Made by a program: the position numbers and the translations under genes. A DNA stretch of 64,000 nt from Prorocentrum cordatum (lineage: Eukaryota; Sar; Dinophyceae; Prorocentrales; Prorocentraceae). Every line of letters starts with the position of its first letter. The stretch's first letter is position 1. Shown here piece after piece: positions 30,660 through 39,499 of the stretch. The stretch is taken from NCBI GenBank assembly GCA_963575745.1, contig CAUYUJ010017993.1, forward strand, positions 453,326-517,325. The letters run 5' to 3'. The notes beneath the pieces were generated by a model that saw only the letters and a list, made by a program, of their open reading frames with translations, did not search any database and was not told the DNA's origin.

Positions 30660-31155
30660 GTGTAAGTGCGGCCAGAAATCAATCCCCTGCTTCTGGCGCT
30701 CCGCGTCCGTCAGCCTGACCCAGGCCGGGCGCGCCGCCCAATCCAGCTGGCGACGCTGCAGCCCGTTGGCGCACCCCCGCTGCTGCGGGGGCTGCAGCGC
30801 CAGATCCCACCGGGAGGGCAGAGCCGGATGCTCGCTCGGAGGGCTTTCGCGAACCTGAGCGGGGCCCAGAATCACGACGTAGCGGGGGCGCGCCACGCGA
30901 GTCTGTGCATCCTCGCACAAGAAAGCCAACCCGAGAGCGCCTGTCCCAGCCGCGCCGCTGCTTCTGAGCAGCTCCGAGAGATCGCCCGCCTCTCCGTCGA
31001 AGATCCCCGCGAGAACACGCGCTCGATGCTGCAACGCGAGGTCTCGAAACCCGCCGCGGAAACCTTCGGGCCGCGCGCCACCGACGCGGCTCGTCTCGCA
31101 CCGAAAGAACACGCCCCCCGCTGCCATGGAGAGCTTGCCTTCCTCGCTTGGGGAT
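30660..31155 (-). CDS. Hairpin-rich locus, second coding block
   Basis: Minus frame: LQSPSEEGKLSMAAGGVFFR, ARVLAGIFDGEAGDLSELLR, LAFLCEDAQTRVARPRYVVI, LGPAQVRESPP, then ALQPPQQRGCANGLQ. The hairpin insert is in frame with natural sequence on both sides. The block ends RLTDAERQKQGIDFWPHLHT. No family is recognised. Confidence 0.45.
30774..30791. repeat. CCGC-TGCT-GCGG hairpin, perfect 7-bp stem
   Basis: Arms CCCCCGC and GCGGGGG. An additional inverted pair, GCTGCAGCCC (30755-30764) and GGGCTGCAGC (30789-30798), overlaps its right arm. Confidence 0.85.
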
Positions 31156-31162
31156 TGTAGGC

Positions 31163-31639
31163 CCCCTCTGCCGAGACAACCGCCCAGGCCTGGCACAAGA
31201 ACTTCCCGTGGGAGTGCACGCGGAGGCCCTCGCACATCTTGACGCGGTCGGGGTTCCAGAGGAGAGCCCCGACGCACTCCTCCGCGATCGCGCCATAGAA
31301 ACCGCTCTGGCGGATCAGCTCGTCGAGGCGCCGCTTCCGCTGGTCGCGTTTGACGTCCGCCCCAGGTTCGAACGAGACTAGAAGGACCCCTTCGTGCCTT
31401 TCACTGGCCGCTCGGATCCAACCCTCAAGGGCAGCGTCCGCGCCCAGAACAAGGGGAGCAAAACTCAAGTTCACGCGCGCCTGGGCCTGCCCCTTGCGCA
31501 TCTCGTCTGCCTCGTCGTAAAGCAGCTGCACAAGAGGCTCGGAGTGTGTATGGGGTTGAAGTACAAGGGTACAGAACCCCTGATCCGTTGGTAGAGGGAA
31601 GGAGGGATAGATGGATGTCTTTCCCTCCTGCACGATCAA
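31163..31639 (-). CDS. Hairpin-rich locus, first coding block
   Basis: The ATG at 31639 opens MIVQEGKTSIYPSFPLPTDQ, GFCTLVLQPHTHSEPLVQLL, YDEADEMRKGQAQARVNLSF, APLVLGADAALEGWIRAASE and then ECVGALLWNPDRVKMCEGLR, VHSHGKFLCQAWAVVSAEG: 159 well-composed residues. The next natural residues (LQSPSEEGK) are in another frame, so a one- or two-base change or a short intron lies near 31155. I do not recognise the protein. It may be the 5' end of one multi-block gene reaching to 21.9 kb. Confidence 0.45.
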
Positions 31640-31661
31640 AGGTCTGATCGATCTGCCCCAA

Positions 31662-32457
31662 TACCTGAGCCCAAACGGCCAGGCGCAGGAGAGGTGAGGA
31701 TAAGGAGTATATATGAGGGTATTACACGGGTTCTATTCACACCCCCCGTCCCGAATCCCGCCCGTGAGGGTAGGACTCGGGAACAGAGGAAAAGAATCCG
31801 TCACCCTTTTACTCCTTCAATCCTCAATTCTGTCAGGCAGCTGAGCGCAAGATCAGAGCCTCAGCTGCAAGGTAAGGTAAGAAGGAACACCCAGGGTCCC
31901 AATTTCTTCGCCAAGCACGCTTTGGCGCCCCCTCGGTGCGCCCCCCAAAAACGCTTCGGCACTCGAGGGCGGAGAAGAATGAGACACGGGTGGGCGGAGA
32001 AAGAGGATCTGAGCCAGTTAAAGCAACATCAGAAGCTGCCGCGCCTAAGCGGGGCAGGTGTTGCCACCAGCTCTCTGTCGAGAGCTGGCCGTCAGATCAT
32101 TATCAACGCAATGTAAGCAAAGTCTAAAGAGTAAACGTTAAAAAAATGCATTCTGAGGTCGTGTTGATGAACACGATCGTGTTTAGAAACACGTCTAAAT
32201 ATCAAAGCAAATGTCTGGCCAGACGCAAAGTCGTGTTGATAAACACGAAAAAGTTGCATATATATAAATTCTGTATTTGGCGACTCCCGTTGGCGTTGCT
32301 CCTTAGGAGGCTGCCTTGGGCATCGCAATATGTGTGTGTGGCCACTTGTCTTGGATAGTGAAGTGGCCTAAAAGAATATAATAGCCACCGCTCAAGGCGA
32401 ACTTGTATAATGATGAAGTTCAAGCCTTTCGAGCGGTGGGCCTGGCGGCCGACTCTA
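31662..32457. other. AT-richer intergenic stretch with hairpins
   Basis: No gene. It contains a perfect 9-bp hairpin, CCAGCTCTC/GAGAGCTGG (32070-32091, loop TGTC), and the three CGTGTT hairpins described separately. This is a possible boundary between the hairpin locus and the Tpt1-like gene. Confidence 0.5.
32160..32247. repeat. Three short hairpins with CGTGTT/AACACG arms
   Basis: CGTGTTGATGAACACG (32160-32175), CGTGTTTAGAAACACG (32178-32193) and CGTGTTGATAAACACG (32232-32247): the same 6-7-bp arms with different loops. Confidence 0.85.
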
Positions 32458-34626
32458 CTACGCGTTGCCCCTCTCGTAGAACCTGCGGTCCCACATCCTG
32501 TGGCCATCGTGCGATACGTAGCTCGTCGCGAAGGTCTCCCAAGGCGCCCTCGGGATCCAGTGGCGGAACCACTCATTGTACTGGATGTCGCGGACGTATG
32601 CGAACTCGTCGTTGCTGTCCGTGATGTATATCCAGCATTTGATGTAGTAGCTCCAGTATCTGGGGCCCCACTGGCTGTCCTCCAGGTTGTCGCGCCACCA
32701 TGTAGCGTAGTCCTCCGTCGTGCGCGCCCTCTTGGCGCGGGGAGGTGTCGCAGGTCTGCGGCTGTCGTCGCTGTCCTGCCGCTGCGCTGCAGTGCCGCGC
32801 GGCCCCGCGGGCACGTAGTCATGCGCGCCAGAGGCGCTGGGCCCTGCAGCGTCGCCAGGAGCAGGGCGCGGCGGCGGCGGCGGGTGCCGCGGCATGCATG
32901 GCTCCATGGCATCATCAGGGTGTTGGGAGTGTGTATCAGGTTCGATCGGATCGGTTCTCACCCCTGAATCAACCCCCCTCTGGTCAGTGGAACCCAAGGC
33001 GGGTTCAACAGAAGCAAGCACGGCAAACTTGCGCTGCGTGACTCTCTCACGGGTGCCATCCCCTCTGGGAAGGGCAATCGTGACAAGTCCGCGTGCCTGC
33101 CGCGTGCTTCGGTCGAGTCTGCCTGCGTTTAACCACCACTTCTTCCGACCAGCTTGGCCAGTCCTGATGCTGGTCTCGAGGATTTCACAGGCGCCGCGCA
33201 TGTCCTCAATGGTATAAGCGTTCTTGCCTTTATTGACACGAGCGCCTGTCATTTGGTGGTGGAATTTCAAATCATTGAGAAAGCGCCGAACGAGGTTGGC
33301 AAAGGGATGGCATAGAGGTCTGTCGTCCTCACGCTCGCCCATCAATCTGCACATGTGTGCAGGAGGGGAGCCAGCGGCGACCCACTTCTCATGCCTCTTC
33401 CTAGCGGAATTGGCCATTATCCTCAGCACGTCTTTCTCATTGCCTGGAACGGAGCGCTTGCCCATCATGATGACCTGCGTTCCGTCTCTCATGTACCTCG
33501 TGATGTCCTCCTGGGAGAGCGCCATCTTGATCCAGTGGGTCAGCTTCTGGAGGTATGCCAGGTCGCTCTCGACAGCGGTGCTTTTACCCGTAGCACCTAC
33601 GGCAACAGTGTACTGCCAGCAGATGTCACAAACGGTACCTTCATCTGTAACGATCCCTAGGGATAAGATGCGATCGCAATTCCGACATCGCGCGATACCA
33701 TGCTGACTATCTTCTGGGGCTCCGTCAACCGTGAGGTGCTCACGAGATCCCCAGCGAGTGTCCCGACCACGAGCAAGACTGCGGCCGATCTGATCGATGG
33801 CATCGCGGTTGATCTCGGCGGTCGGGCGGGAAGCGATCGATCTGCTCATTCCCTCGATCTCGATCCTAGACAATATTTCCCCTGGCAGTCCTACGCGCTC
33901 GGTCGTGTCGTTGTCCGCGTCGTCAGTATCACCATGGCATACGTTTTCTGTGCGGATACGGCCAGCCTCTTCCTGCAAGGCGGACTCGTTATCACCCTCC
34001 TCGCGGTTGGTTCCCTTCTGTTGGGCTATGATCCGTACCATGGTTTCCTGATCTGGAGCTGCGGATGCAACGCTGCCTGGATCCTGGGGAATGTCCTGCT
34101 CCGCGCCTGGGCCAGGTGGCGCGGCAGGTGTTTCCACCAGCTCCGTCCATACGGGGAAGCCTGGATTGCCGAATGTCTGGATGCAGTGTGTAAATAGATC
34201 ATGCAACGTCTTGAGTGCAGGATGGTTCTGATGAATCGCATCTTTTGTGAAATCACGGGGCTCCCCAATACTGTCCAGCAATTTGATTTGATACACTTTA
34301 GAGATCCATTGGAAGACGCCTGTAGTCGACTCCTCGATGACCTCTGGGTCCAGGTAGTGTACAATTTTTTTGAAGAAGCTATCTGCACTGCAAATTGGTA
34401 AGTCACGTGCCCATTTGTGGGTACGATTGTAATCCAAATAGTATGTCTCCGCGTTCCATGTTTTGGATCCGAATTGAATTTCAAATCGTAAGTACGACTG
34501 TGCTTTATCCACCACAAACCTGTCCGCGCCAGTGTGCACCTCAATGATTTGTTTCACCTTTATCACATAGGTGAGTCCACCAACAACTGCGATGTCCAGC
34601 GGTATATACGGTGGTCATATGATTGT
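32458..34626 (-). CDS. C-terminal part of Tpt1-like gene; zinc-ribbon-like segment
   Basis: Open minus frame of 702 codons from 34566. Natural sequence continues upstream in the same frame to about 34626 (PPYIPLDIAVVGGLTYVIKV). Segments include LRFEIQFGSKTWNAETYYLD, a Cys pair motif CRNCDRILSLGIVTDEGTVC then DICWQ (CxxC...CxxC, probable zinc ribbon), HWIKMALSQEDITRYMRDGT, HPFANLVRRFLNDLKFHHQM, a basic Pro-rich linker and a Trp-rich C-terminus (WGPRYWSYYIKCWIYITDSN). The family is not recognised. GC is visibly lower than the rest of the window. The preceding block is one frame off, so the two need a frameshift or a tiny intron near 34620. Confidence 0.55.
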
Positions 34627-35444
34627 TTGATCCACTTTGAGTCCTCCTCAGGGTCGTAGCCGGAGTGGTTGAGGAAGTCTTCTGGCGGGTCGATAATATT
34701 GTCGAGGATGCTCGCGTCGACGTGCTCATCTGCTTGGATCTCTGCTGAAAAATCTGCTCTCATGTTGTCATTTGCTGCTTTCTCCTCGGCAGTGAGTGGG
34801 ATGTTTGATATATCCACAATGACGGTAACCAGAGGGTCAGCAGATTGGCCTTCCTTCTGTCGGGGCCCATCGTCCGCAGGAGCAGTATCCTCGGCAGGTG
34901 TGGCCACCAGCTCTTCGGGATCGGGTGTCCGAGGAGCGGGCCGTCTGGTCGGCGTACGCGGGATACGCGGCTTATAAATGCTCGGCATTCCGAGATATGG
35001 TAGATCTCCATCTGTTTTATGCTGATGTATTTTGTCGCGGCATGAGGATGGCCCTTCCAGCGCAGCATTCATATCTCTCGGGTCGATGTCGGCACGTACT
35101 GGCAAAGCAAAGACAACACCCTTGAGAGGCATGTTTTTGTCGTTGTACCATATGTCTACCCATCGTAAACCGGAGTTGAGGATAGGTATTTGTACCGCAA
35201 AGAACTTGTCAAAGACTCCGACATGAATGATTGGGCCGTATATGTGGCCCTTGTTCATGAGGACCTTGGTGTTGTGATTGCCCTTGGGGTAGTGATTGTC
35301 ATAATGATAACAATTGGTAGATCCCCATTTCTTAGTGACAATGAAGTCACCCATGCAAACATCATTAAACATAGGCCGACGATTCCAATCTTTCTGTGTA
35401 ATCTTTGATGTGATGGGTCGAAGAGCCTCTCGGCAGTATGACAT
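34563..35444 (-). CDS. Middle part of Tpt1-like gene (unrecognised domain)
   Basis: Minus frame: MSYCREALRPITSKITQKDW, MGDFIVTKKWGSTNCYHYDN, HYPKGNHNTKVLMNKGHIYG, PIIHVGVFDKFFAVQIPILN, RWVDIWYNDKNMPLKGVVFA, then a Pro-rich acidic linker. It is in the same frame as the upstream block (35457-35987) and separated from it by one TAA and only a few codons. Either a downstream ORF or one gene with an in-frame stop. Its end (WIKQSYDH) leads into the next block after a frame change. Confidence 0.5.
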   Translation of the reverse strand: MSYCREALRPITSKITQKDWNRRPMFNDVCMGDFIVTKKWGSTNCYHYDNHYPKGNHNTKVLMNKGHIYGPIIHVGVFDKFFAVQIPILNSGLRWVDIWYNDKNMPLKGVVFALPVRADIDPRDMNAALEGPSSCRDKIHQHKTDGDLPYLGMPSIYKPRIPRTPTRRPAPRTPDPEELVATPAEDTAPADDGPRQKEGQSADPLVTVIVDISNIPLTAEEKAANDNMRADFSAEIQADEHVDASILDNIIDPPEDFLNHSGYDPEEDSKWIKQSYDHRIYRWTSQLLVDSPM

Positions 35445-35456
35445 AGCGATTAACCA

Positions 35457-35987
35457 TTATTTATCTTCTGTTTTGTGCTCGCATTCTTCGATCATAGCGC
35501 GGGCCATTTGTTCGTCCAAGGCGTCGGCGCCAGATATGCGGCCAGCAGGGGTTGCCCCCAGCTGAGGGGCAATCGGTCGCTGAGCCGAAGATGCTGATGC
35601 TGATGGTGTCCTCGGCTGCTGATCCATGTCGTGATCCGTGTCAGCTGGTGCAATCCCAGGAGGGTTATCGATGAACTCCTGCCCGGGAAGAACGGCACAA
35701 ATTTCGCATTTGCTCAACGGTTGTCTCGCGGCCAATAGCGGATAGTCCCAGGGCGGGCCCTCCGGCCATATCTGCTGGCCGTGCGCGTGGCGCGGTTGGA
35801 GACGGCGAATTGCAATGACTGCCGCTGCGGGAACCACGTCTTCTGTCATAATAGCGCCTTGAGCGCCCAACCAAAATCTGCAACCAGCTTTTGTGGCAAT
35901 CTCCATGTTGATCACCAGCTCGACCTCGTTCTTGTAGTGATTGAACTTGTATGACTTGTACCGAGGTGTGGGGATTCTTCTGGACAT
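35457..35987 (-). CDS. RNA 2'-phosphotransferase-like C-lobe
   Basis: Minus frame: KSYKFNHYKNEVELVINMEI, ATKAGCRFWLGAQGAIMTED, VVPAAAVIAIRRL, then a Pro-rich tail ending ECEHKTEDK. This matches the C-terminal lobe pattern of Tpt1/KptA (hydrophobic strand, Ala-x-x-x-Gly-x-x-Phe, a Gly followed by a Leu/Met-Thr and Val-Pro). Tpt1 removes 2'-phosphates from tRNA splice junctions using NAD+. The N-lobe is at 36094-36400 in another frame. A 56-bp tandem duplication lies between them. Confidence 0.5.
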   Translation of the reverse strand: MSRRIPTPRYKSYKFNHYKNEVELVINMEIATKAGCRFWLGAQGAIMTEDVVPAAAVIAIRRLQPRHAHGQQIWPEGPPWDYPLLAARQPLSKCEICAVLPGQEFIDNPPGIAPADTDHDMDQQPRTPSASASSAQRPIAPQLGATPAGRISGADALDEQMARAMIEECEHKTEDK

Positions 35988-36053
35988 TGTCTATGTATGA
36001 ACTTGTATGACTTGTACCGAGGTGTGGGGATTCTTCTGGACATTGTCTATGTA
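35942..36053 (+). repeat. 56-bp perfect tandem duplication
   Basis: TGAACTTGTATGACTTGTAC and the following bases through GACATTGTCTATGTA occur twice in a row (35942-35997, 35998-36053). Fifty-six is not a multiple of three, so the duplication changes the reading frame of the Tpt1-like gene it lies in. Confidence 0.9.
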
Positions 36054-36093
36054 TGTGCTGGAACTGAAGAATGCCTCCGTGCGCGGTGATGGT

Positions 36094-36400
36094 TTATAAT
36101 ACTTCTCTCTGAGACGATGGATCGATATATCCAGGAAAGATCCCTGTCTGGAGAATGTTGCGCCAAGCACGGAATGTCGTGCCATGATGGAGGTATTTCA
36201 CGTCTGGCCATTGTAGGCTCTCCCAGCCCATGTTCCATGATTTGGAAAGTGGATTGACGCAACTGTGGCCTCCAACACATCGAATGGCAATAACGCTGTT
36301 CCAATCGAAACAGCTGGGGTCGCCTCCTTCGGGGACTGGTTTGGCGTATATCTCGATCCGATTCTTCTGCGGGTCAATATGTTTCTGGAACGCACGAATG
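36094..36400 (-). CDS. RNA 2'-phosphotransferase (Tpt1/KptA)-like N-lobe, truncated by gap
   Basis: Minus frame: RAFQKHIDPQKNRIEIYAKP, DPSCFDWNSVIAIRCVGGHS, then WPDVKYLHHGTTFRAWRNIL and QTGIFPG. The IRCVGGHS and LHHGTT...W..IL..GI segments correspond to the family signatures IRA.QGHS and HGT....I...GL, which hold NAD+ and substrate-binding residues. The start, including the usual LS..LRH catalytic motif, would lie in or beyond the N gap. The frame stops at 36094, and natural sequence (YYKPSPRTEAFFSSSTYIDN) continues in another frame. Pseudogene, unresolved intron or assembly error are all possible. Confidence 0.55.
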
Positions 36401-36500
36401 NNNNNNNNNNNNNNNNNNNNNNNNNNNNNNNNNNNNNNNNNNNNNNNNNNNNNNNNNNNNNNNNNNNNNNNNNNNNNNNNNNNNNNNNNNNNNNNNNNNN
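36401..36500. other. Assembly gap (100 N)
   Basis: Exactly 100 undetermined bases, the conventional placeholder for a gap of unknown length. It interrupts the Tpt1-like gene. Confidence 1.
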
Positions 36501-36643
36501 CGTCCTCCTCCTCCTGCTCGTCCTCCTCCTCCTCCTGCTCGTCCTTCTTCTCCTGCTCCTCCTGCTCCTCGTCCTGCTCCTGCTCGTCCTCGTCCTCCTG
36601 GTCTTGCTCGTCCTCCTCCTCGTCGTGCTCTTGCCCCTGCTGA
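36501..36643 (+). repeat. (CTCCTC/CTCGTC) microsatellite
   Basis: CCT/GCTCGT-type repeat that translates as an acidic Glu/Asp/Gln stretch on the minus strand. Whether it is the acidic N-terminus of the Tpt1-like protein or simply a repeat cannot be told because of the gap. Confidence 0.8.
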
Positions 36644-37005
36644 AAATGTGGCCCAGGAGTGGGAGTTCTGGGAAGTCGAAGAGCACGAAGTTGCCTACAG
36701 TTGGCTACGGGCATTCAAAATGTGGCCCGGGAATGGAGTTCTGGGAACTCGAAGAGCACGAAGTGGCCTAGAGTTGGCTCCGGGCATTCAAAATGTGGCC
36801 CGGGAATGGAGTTCTGGGAAGTCGAAGAGCACGAAGTGGCCTACAGTTGGCTCCGGGCATTCAAAATGTGGCCCGGGAATGGAGTTCTGGGAAGTCGAAG
36901 AGCACGAAGTGGCCTACAGTTGGCTCCGGGCATTCAGAATGTGGCCCGGGAATGGAGTTCTGGGAGGTCGAAGAGCACGAAGTGTGTGACTGTTGGCTTA
37001 AAACG
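36644..37005 (+). repeat. 73-bp minisatellite, five copies
   Basis: GGAGTTCTGGGAAGTCGAAG landmarks recur exactly every 73 bp (GAG at 36663, 36736, 36809, 36882, 36955), with GCCTACAGTTGGCTCCGGGC between. Seventy-three is not divisible by three, so it is not a coding repeat. Confidence 0.9.
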
Positions 37006-37108
37006 ACTTCTGCGGCACCCTGTCCGGCACCCGCCCAGACCCCCCTGTGGAGTCATCTGCTGCTCTCTTTTTAGCCCATTAGAAACCTATCAGAACAAGC
37101 TGTTAGGT

Positions 37109-37268
37109 AATCACGGCGGGGAATCTTTTACAATTTCGGCCTCTGGGGGCCCTCACCGACCCTCGGGACCGTGGAAAAACGACTCGGGGCGAAAAGCTGG
37201 TCCCGGGAAAGGGGTCCAGACCTCCGGGGGTCGACGCCATGAAAGAATCATGACGCGCGGGGTCGGGC
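37109..37268 (+). mobile_element. CCCAGACCCCC-family MITE, diverged copy
   Basis: Shares the family interior (GGCCTCTGGGGGCCCTCACC, then AAAAACGACTCGGGGCGAAA, then GGTCCAGACC) and the right-hand CATGA palindrome (GCCATGAAAGAATCATGACG) with the better copy at 63050-63235. The left end is degraded. Confidence 0.6.
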
Positions 37269-37288
37269 TCCGAAGGCGGCGGGGCTTA

Positions 37289-38368
37289 TCAGAGGGCCCC
37301 CCTCGCGCCCTCTGGAGAAAGGGTCCTCTCTGCGCCGTCGGGGAGAGGCTCGGAGGAAACTTCTCGGGAGGCCTCCTGGGGGGAGAGCTTCCGAGCCCTC
37401 TGAGAAGGCCCGCCCCGTCTCGCTTCCCCCCCCCCCCTGGCGCGCCGCCGAGAGGCGCAGGCCTGCGTGGGCGTGCCGGCGTCGGGGTCGGGGCAGAGCG
37501 CTGCGGGCCGGGGCCGCGCCGCAGGCGGCGCGCCGCCCGGGGCCGAGCCGCAGGCTGGCGATTGCGGCGCGGCGCTCGGGGCCAGGGGGAGCAGCGAGTA
37601 CCCGGATCCGTGGGCGCGCACGCGGCAGAGGTCGCTCACGCGGGGGTCCTGCAGCAGCTCCGACAGCTTGGCGTACCCGAGCGCGGTCTCGCTGAGCTCG
37701 GCGCCGGCCAGCCTCCGGAACTGGCGCTTGATGCGGGCAAGCGGGATGCTGCTACTGCTGCTGGCGGCGATGGTCTCCAAAAACGAACGGAGCTGCTGCC
37801 AGGTGGCGAGCCCAGCCGGGCCGGCCACATCGGCGCTCGGGCGCTGGTGCTGAGCGCAGTGGTCCTTTTGCTTGGACTTCGACTGCAGGTACGGCACGAC
37901 CCCGCCGTGAAGGTAACCCAGGAGTTGCCTCTGCGAGATCGCCAGCTGCACGATGTGGCAGACCTGACCGAGCGAGAACGGCTCCAGGAAGGGCAGCCCG
38001 CGCGTCACAAGCAGCTGGGCGCACGAGTAGCGGCCGCCGGGCCTCACCATGTCCCAGTCGCTCAGGCCGCCGAGGTAGCGCTCCAGGGCCTGCCACATCT
38101 CGGGCGCGTAGGGGTCCTCCGGGCTGTACACGTCGATGAAGCTGCTGGTGCGCCCGGGCAGCAACACGAACCAATCGCTGGACGCATCGGCATGGAAGTC
38201 CAGGCACCGGCATGACTCGCACGCTGCGCGCAGGGCCGCAATATCCACTTCGGCAGCCTCCCCCAGCTCGGCCAGCCGTTTGCGCAAGATCCGACCATCT
38301 GGCCGCAGCTGGTCGTCATAGAGCGACACCACTGCGGCGAACAGCTGCGCGTCCGGCAGCACCGGAGC

Positions 38369-38417
<49 letters not shown>

Positions 38418-38755
38418 AGCTGCTGCAGTGCCCGGGGCGCCTTCGGCCGCGGAGGAGCGCGCGGCCGGAGCTGGCGCTGGGGCAGCTGCTGCTGACTGGC
38501 GGAGCCCTCCAGCTGAGAGGCGCCCTGGGGCTGGACGCGCTGGAAGGCGGGCTGCTGGTGGATCAGCTGACTCTGCTGGTGGATCAGCTGCTGGAGGCGG
38601 TTCTGCTGGTGGGCCGTGACCACGTGCATGCCAGGGCACGCCAGCACCATGCACACGGCGCCCGGTTGGGGCGCCTGGGGGCCCGCGGCGACGTGCGCCC
38701 CTGCTGGGGCCTGAGGCACTGCGGTCTTGGCCCGGCGCTGCATCGCGCTCGGCAT
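37289..38755 (-). CDS. LOTUS/OST-HTH domain protein with polyglutamine tract
   Basis: A 488-codon uninterrupted gene. Residues 1-105 are Gln/Pro/Ala-rich, then a run of about 17 Gln (CAG repeat). Residues 130-205 (PDAQLFAAVVSLYDDQLRPD, ALRAACESCRCLDFHADASS) look like a winged-helix unit. Residues 320-395 (RSFLETIAASSSSSIPLARI, KRQFRRLAGAELSETALGYA, KLSELLQDPRVSDLCRVRAH, GSGYSLLPL) carry the OST-HTH/LOTUS signature ELSETALGY.KLSELLQDPR. LOTUS domains bind RNA, notably G-rich or G4 RNA, and germ-granule helicases in animals. In protists their role is open. The C-terminus is Pro/Arg-rich and low-complexity. It appears single-exon. Confidence 0.8.
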
Positions 38756-39490
38756 GGGAGGCGGGCTGCTCTCCGCTCGACCTGCTTCGACCTGGACCTC
38801 GAGCCAGCAAAGCCACGACAGGTCGGCACACAGGGGGATGTCAAAGGCGGGCCTGTCTTCGATTCGACTCGGGCGACGCTCGGCCGGCTAGAAGACAGTG
38901 GAACAAGCAGTGTGCGGGAAGTGAGGGGAAGAGGGGGACAGGGGGCGCGCACGGGAAAAGAGACCACGGGTAGCCAAGTGGGCGGGCAACAATGGCTGCT
39001 CCGTGGTCGTAGCCGTTTCCGAGAGGGGGGGGAGAGAGGGCCACCTGTCCTTGCTGCATCCCGCCCTGACGGAGGAACGAGGTAGAGGGGGGGATCGGGG
39101 GGGACGGGCCCACTGTCAGTGTACCTCGCCGTAGTTGCCATCGTAGGCGCCCTGCTCCCCCTCCTCCTTTCCTTTGGCACTGCTTGACGCCCCCACAGGC
39201 TGGCAGTTCTATCTCGCCTGATCGTGGCGCAAACGTGCTCGCTCTTGGAGTATTCCGTGGAAGCGACGCTGTCGCTCTGGGCAGGGACCCTCTGACATCG
39301 CGAGAAGGTCGCATGCAAACGCTGAGCTTTCTTCGAGGGCTACTGCTTCCGCCGTGAAAGACGGCACGGTCGAAGACATGTCTGTCCCAGCTATGGCCTA
39401 TATTCGGTCGGGCATGTCCCCCTACAGGCGGATTTCGGAGGACAAATTACCCCAGTGCGACCCTACCTAGAAGTTGGAGCCCCTAGGAAA
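38756..39490. other. No gene recognised
   Basis: Upstream flank of the LOTUS gene. GGTCGGGCATGTCC followed by a CAGGCGG motif (about 39407-39440) recurs at 63419-63452. Confidence 0.5.
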
Positions 39491-39499
39491 GCAGCATTA

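Noticed and set aside
36644-37005. 73-bp repeats as an array with spacers
   Set aside because: The whole 73 bp is conserved; this is a minisatellite.
38340-38420. CTGCTGCTGCTG tract in the LOTUS gene as a member of the CCGC-TGCT-GCGG hairpin family
   Set aside because: Simple CAG/CTG repeat coding for polyglutamine, without the CCGC/GCGG arms.
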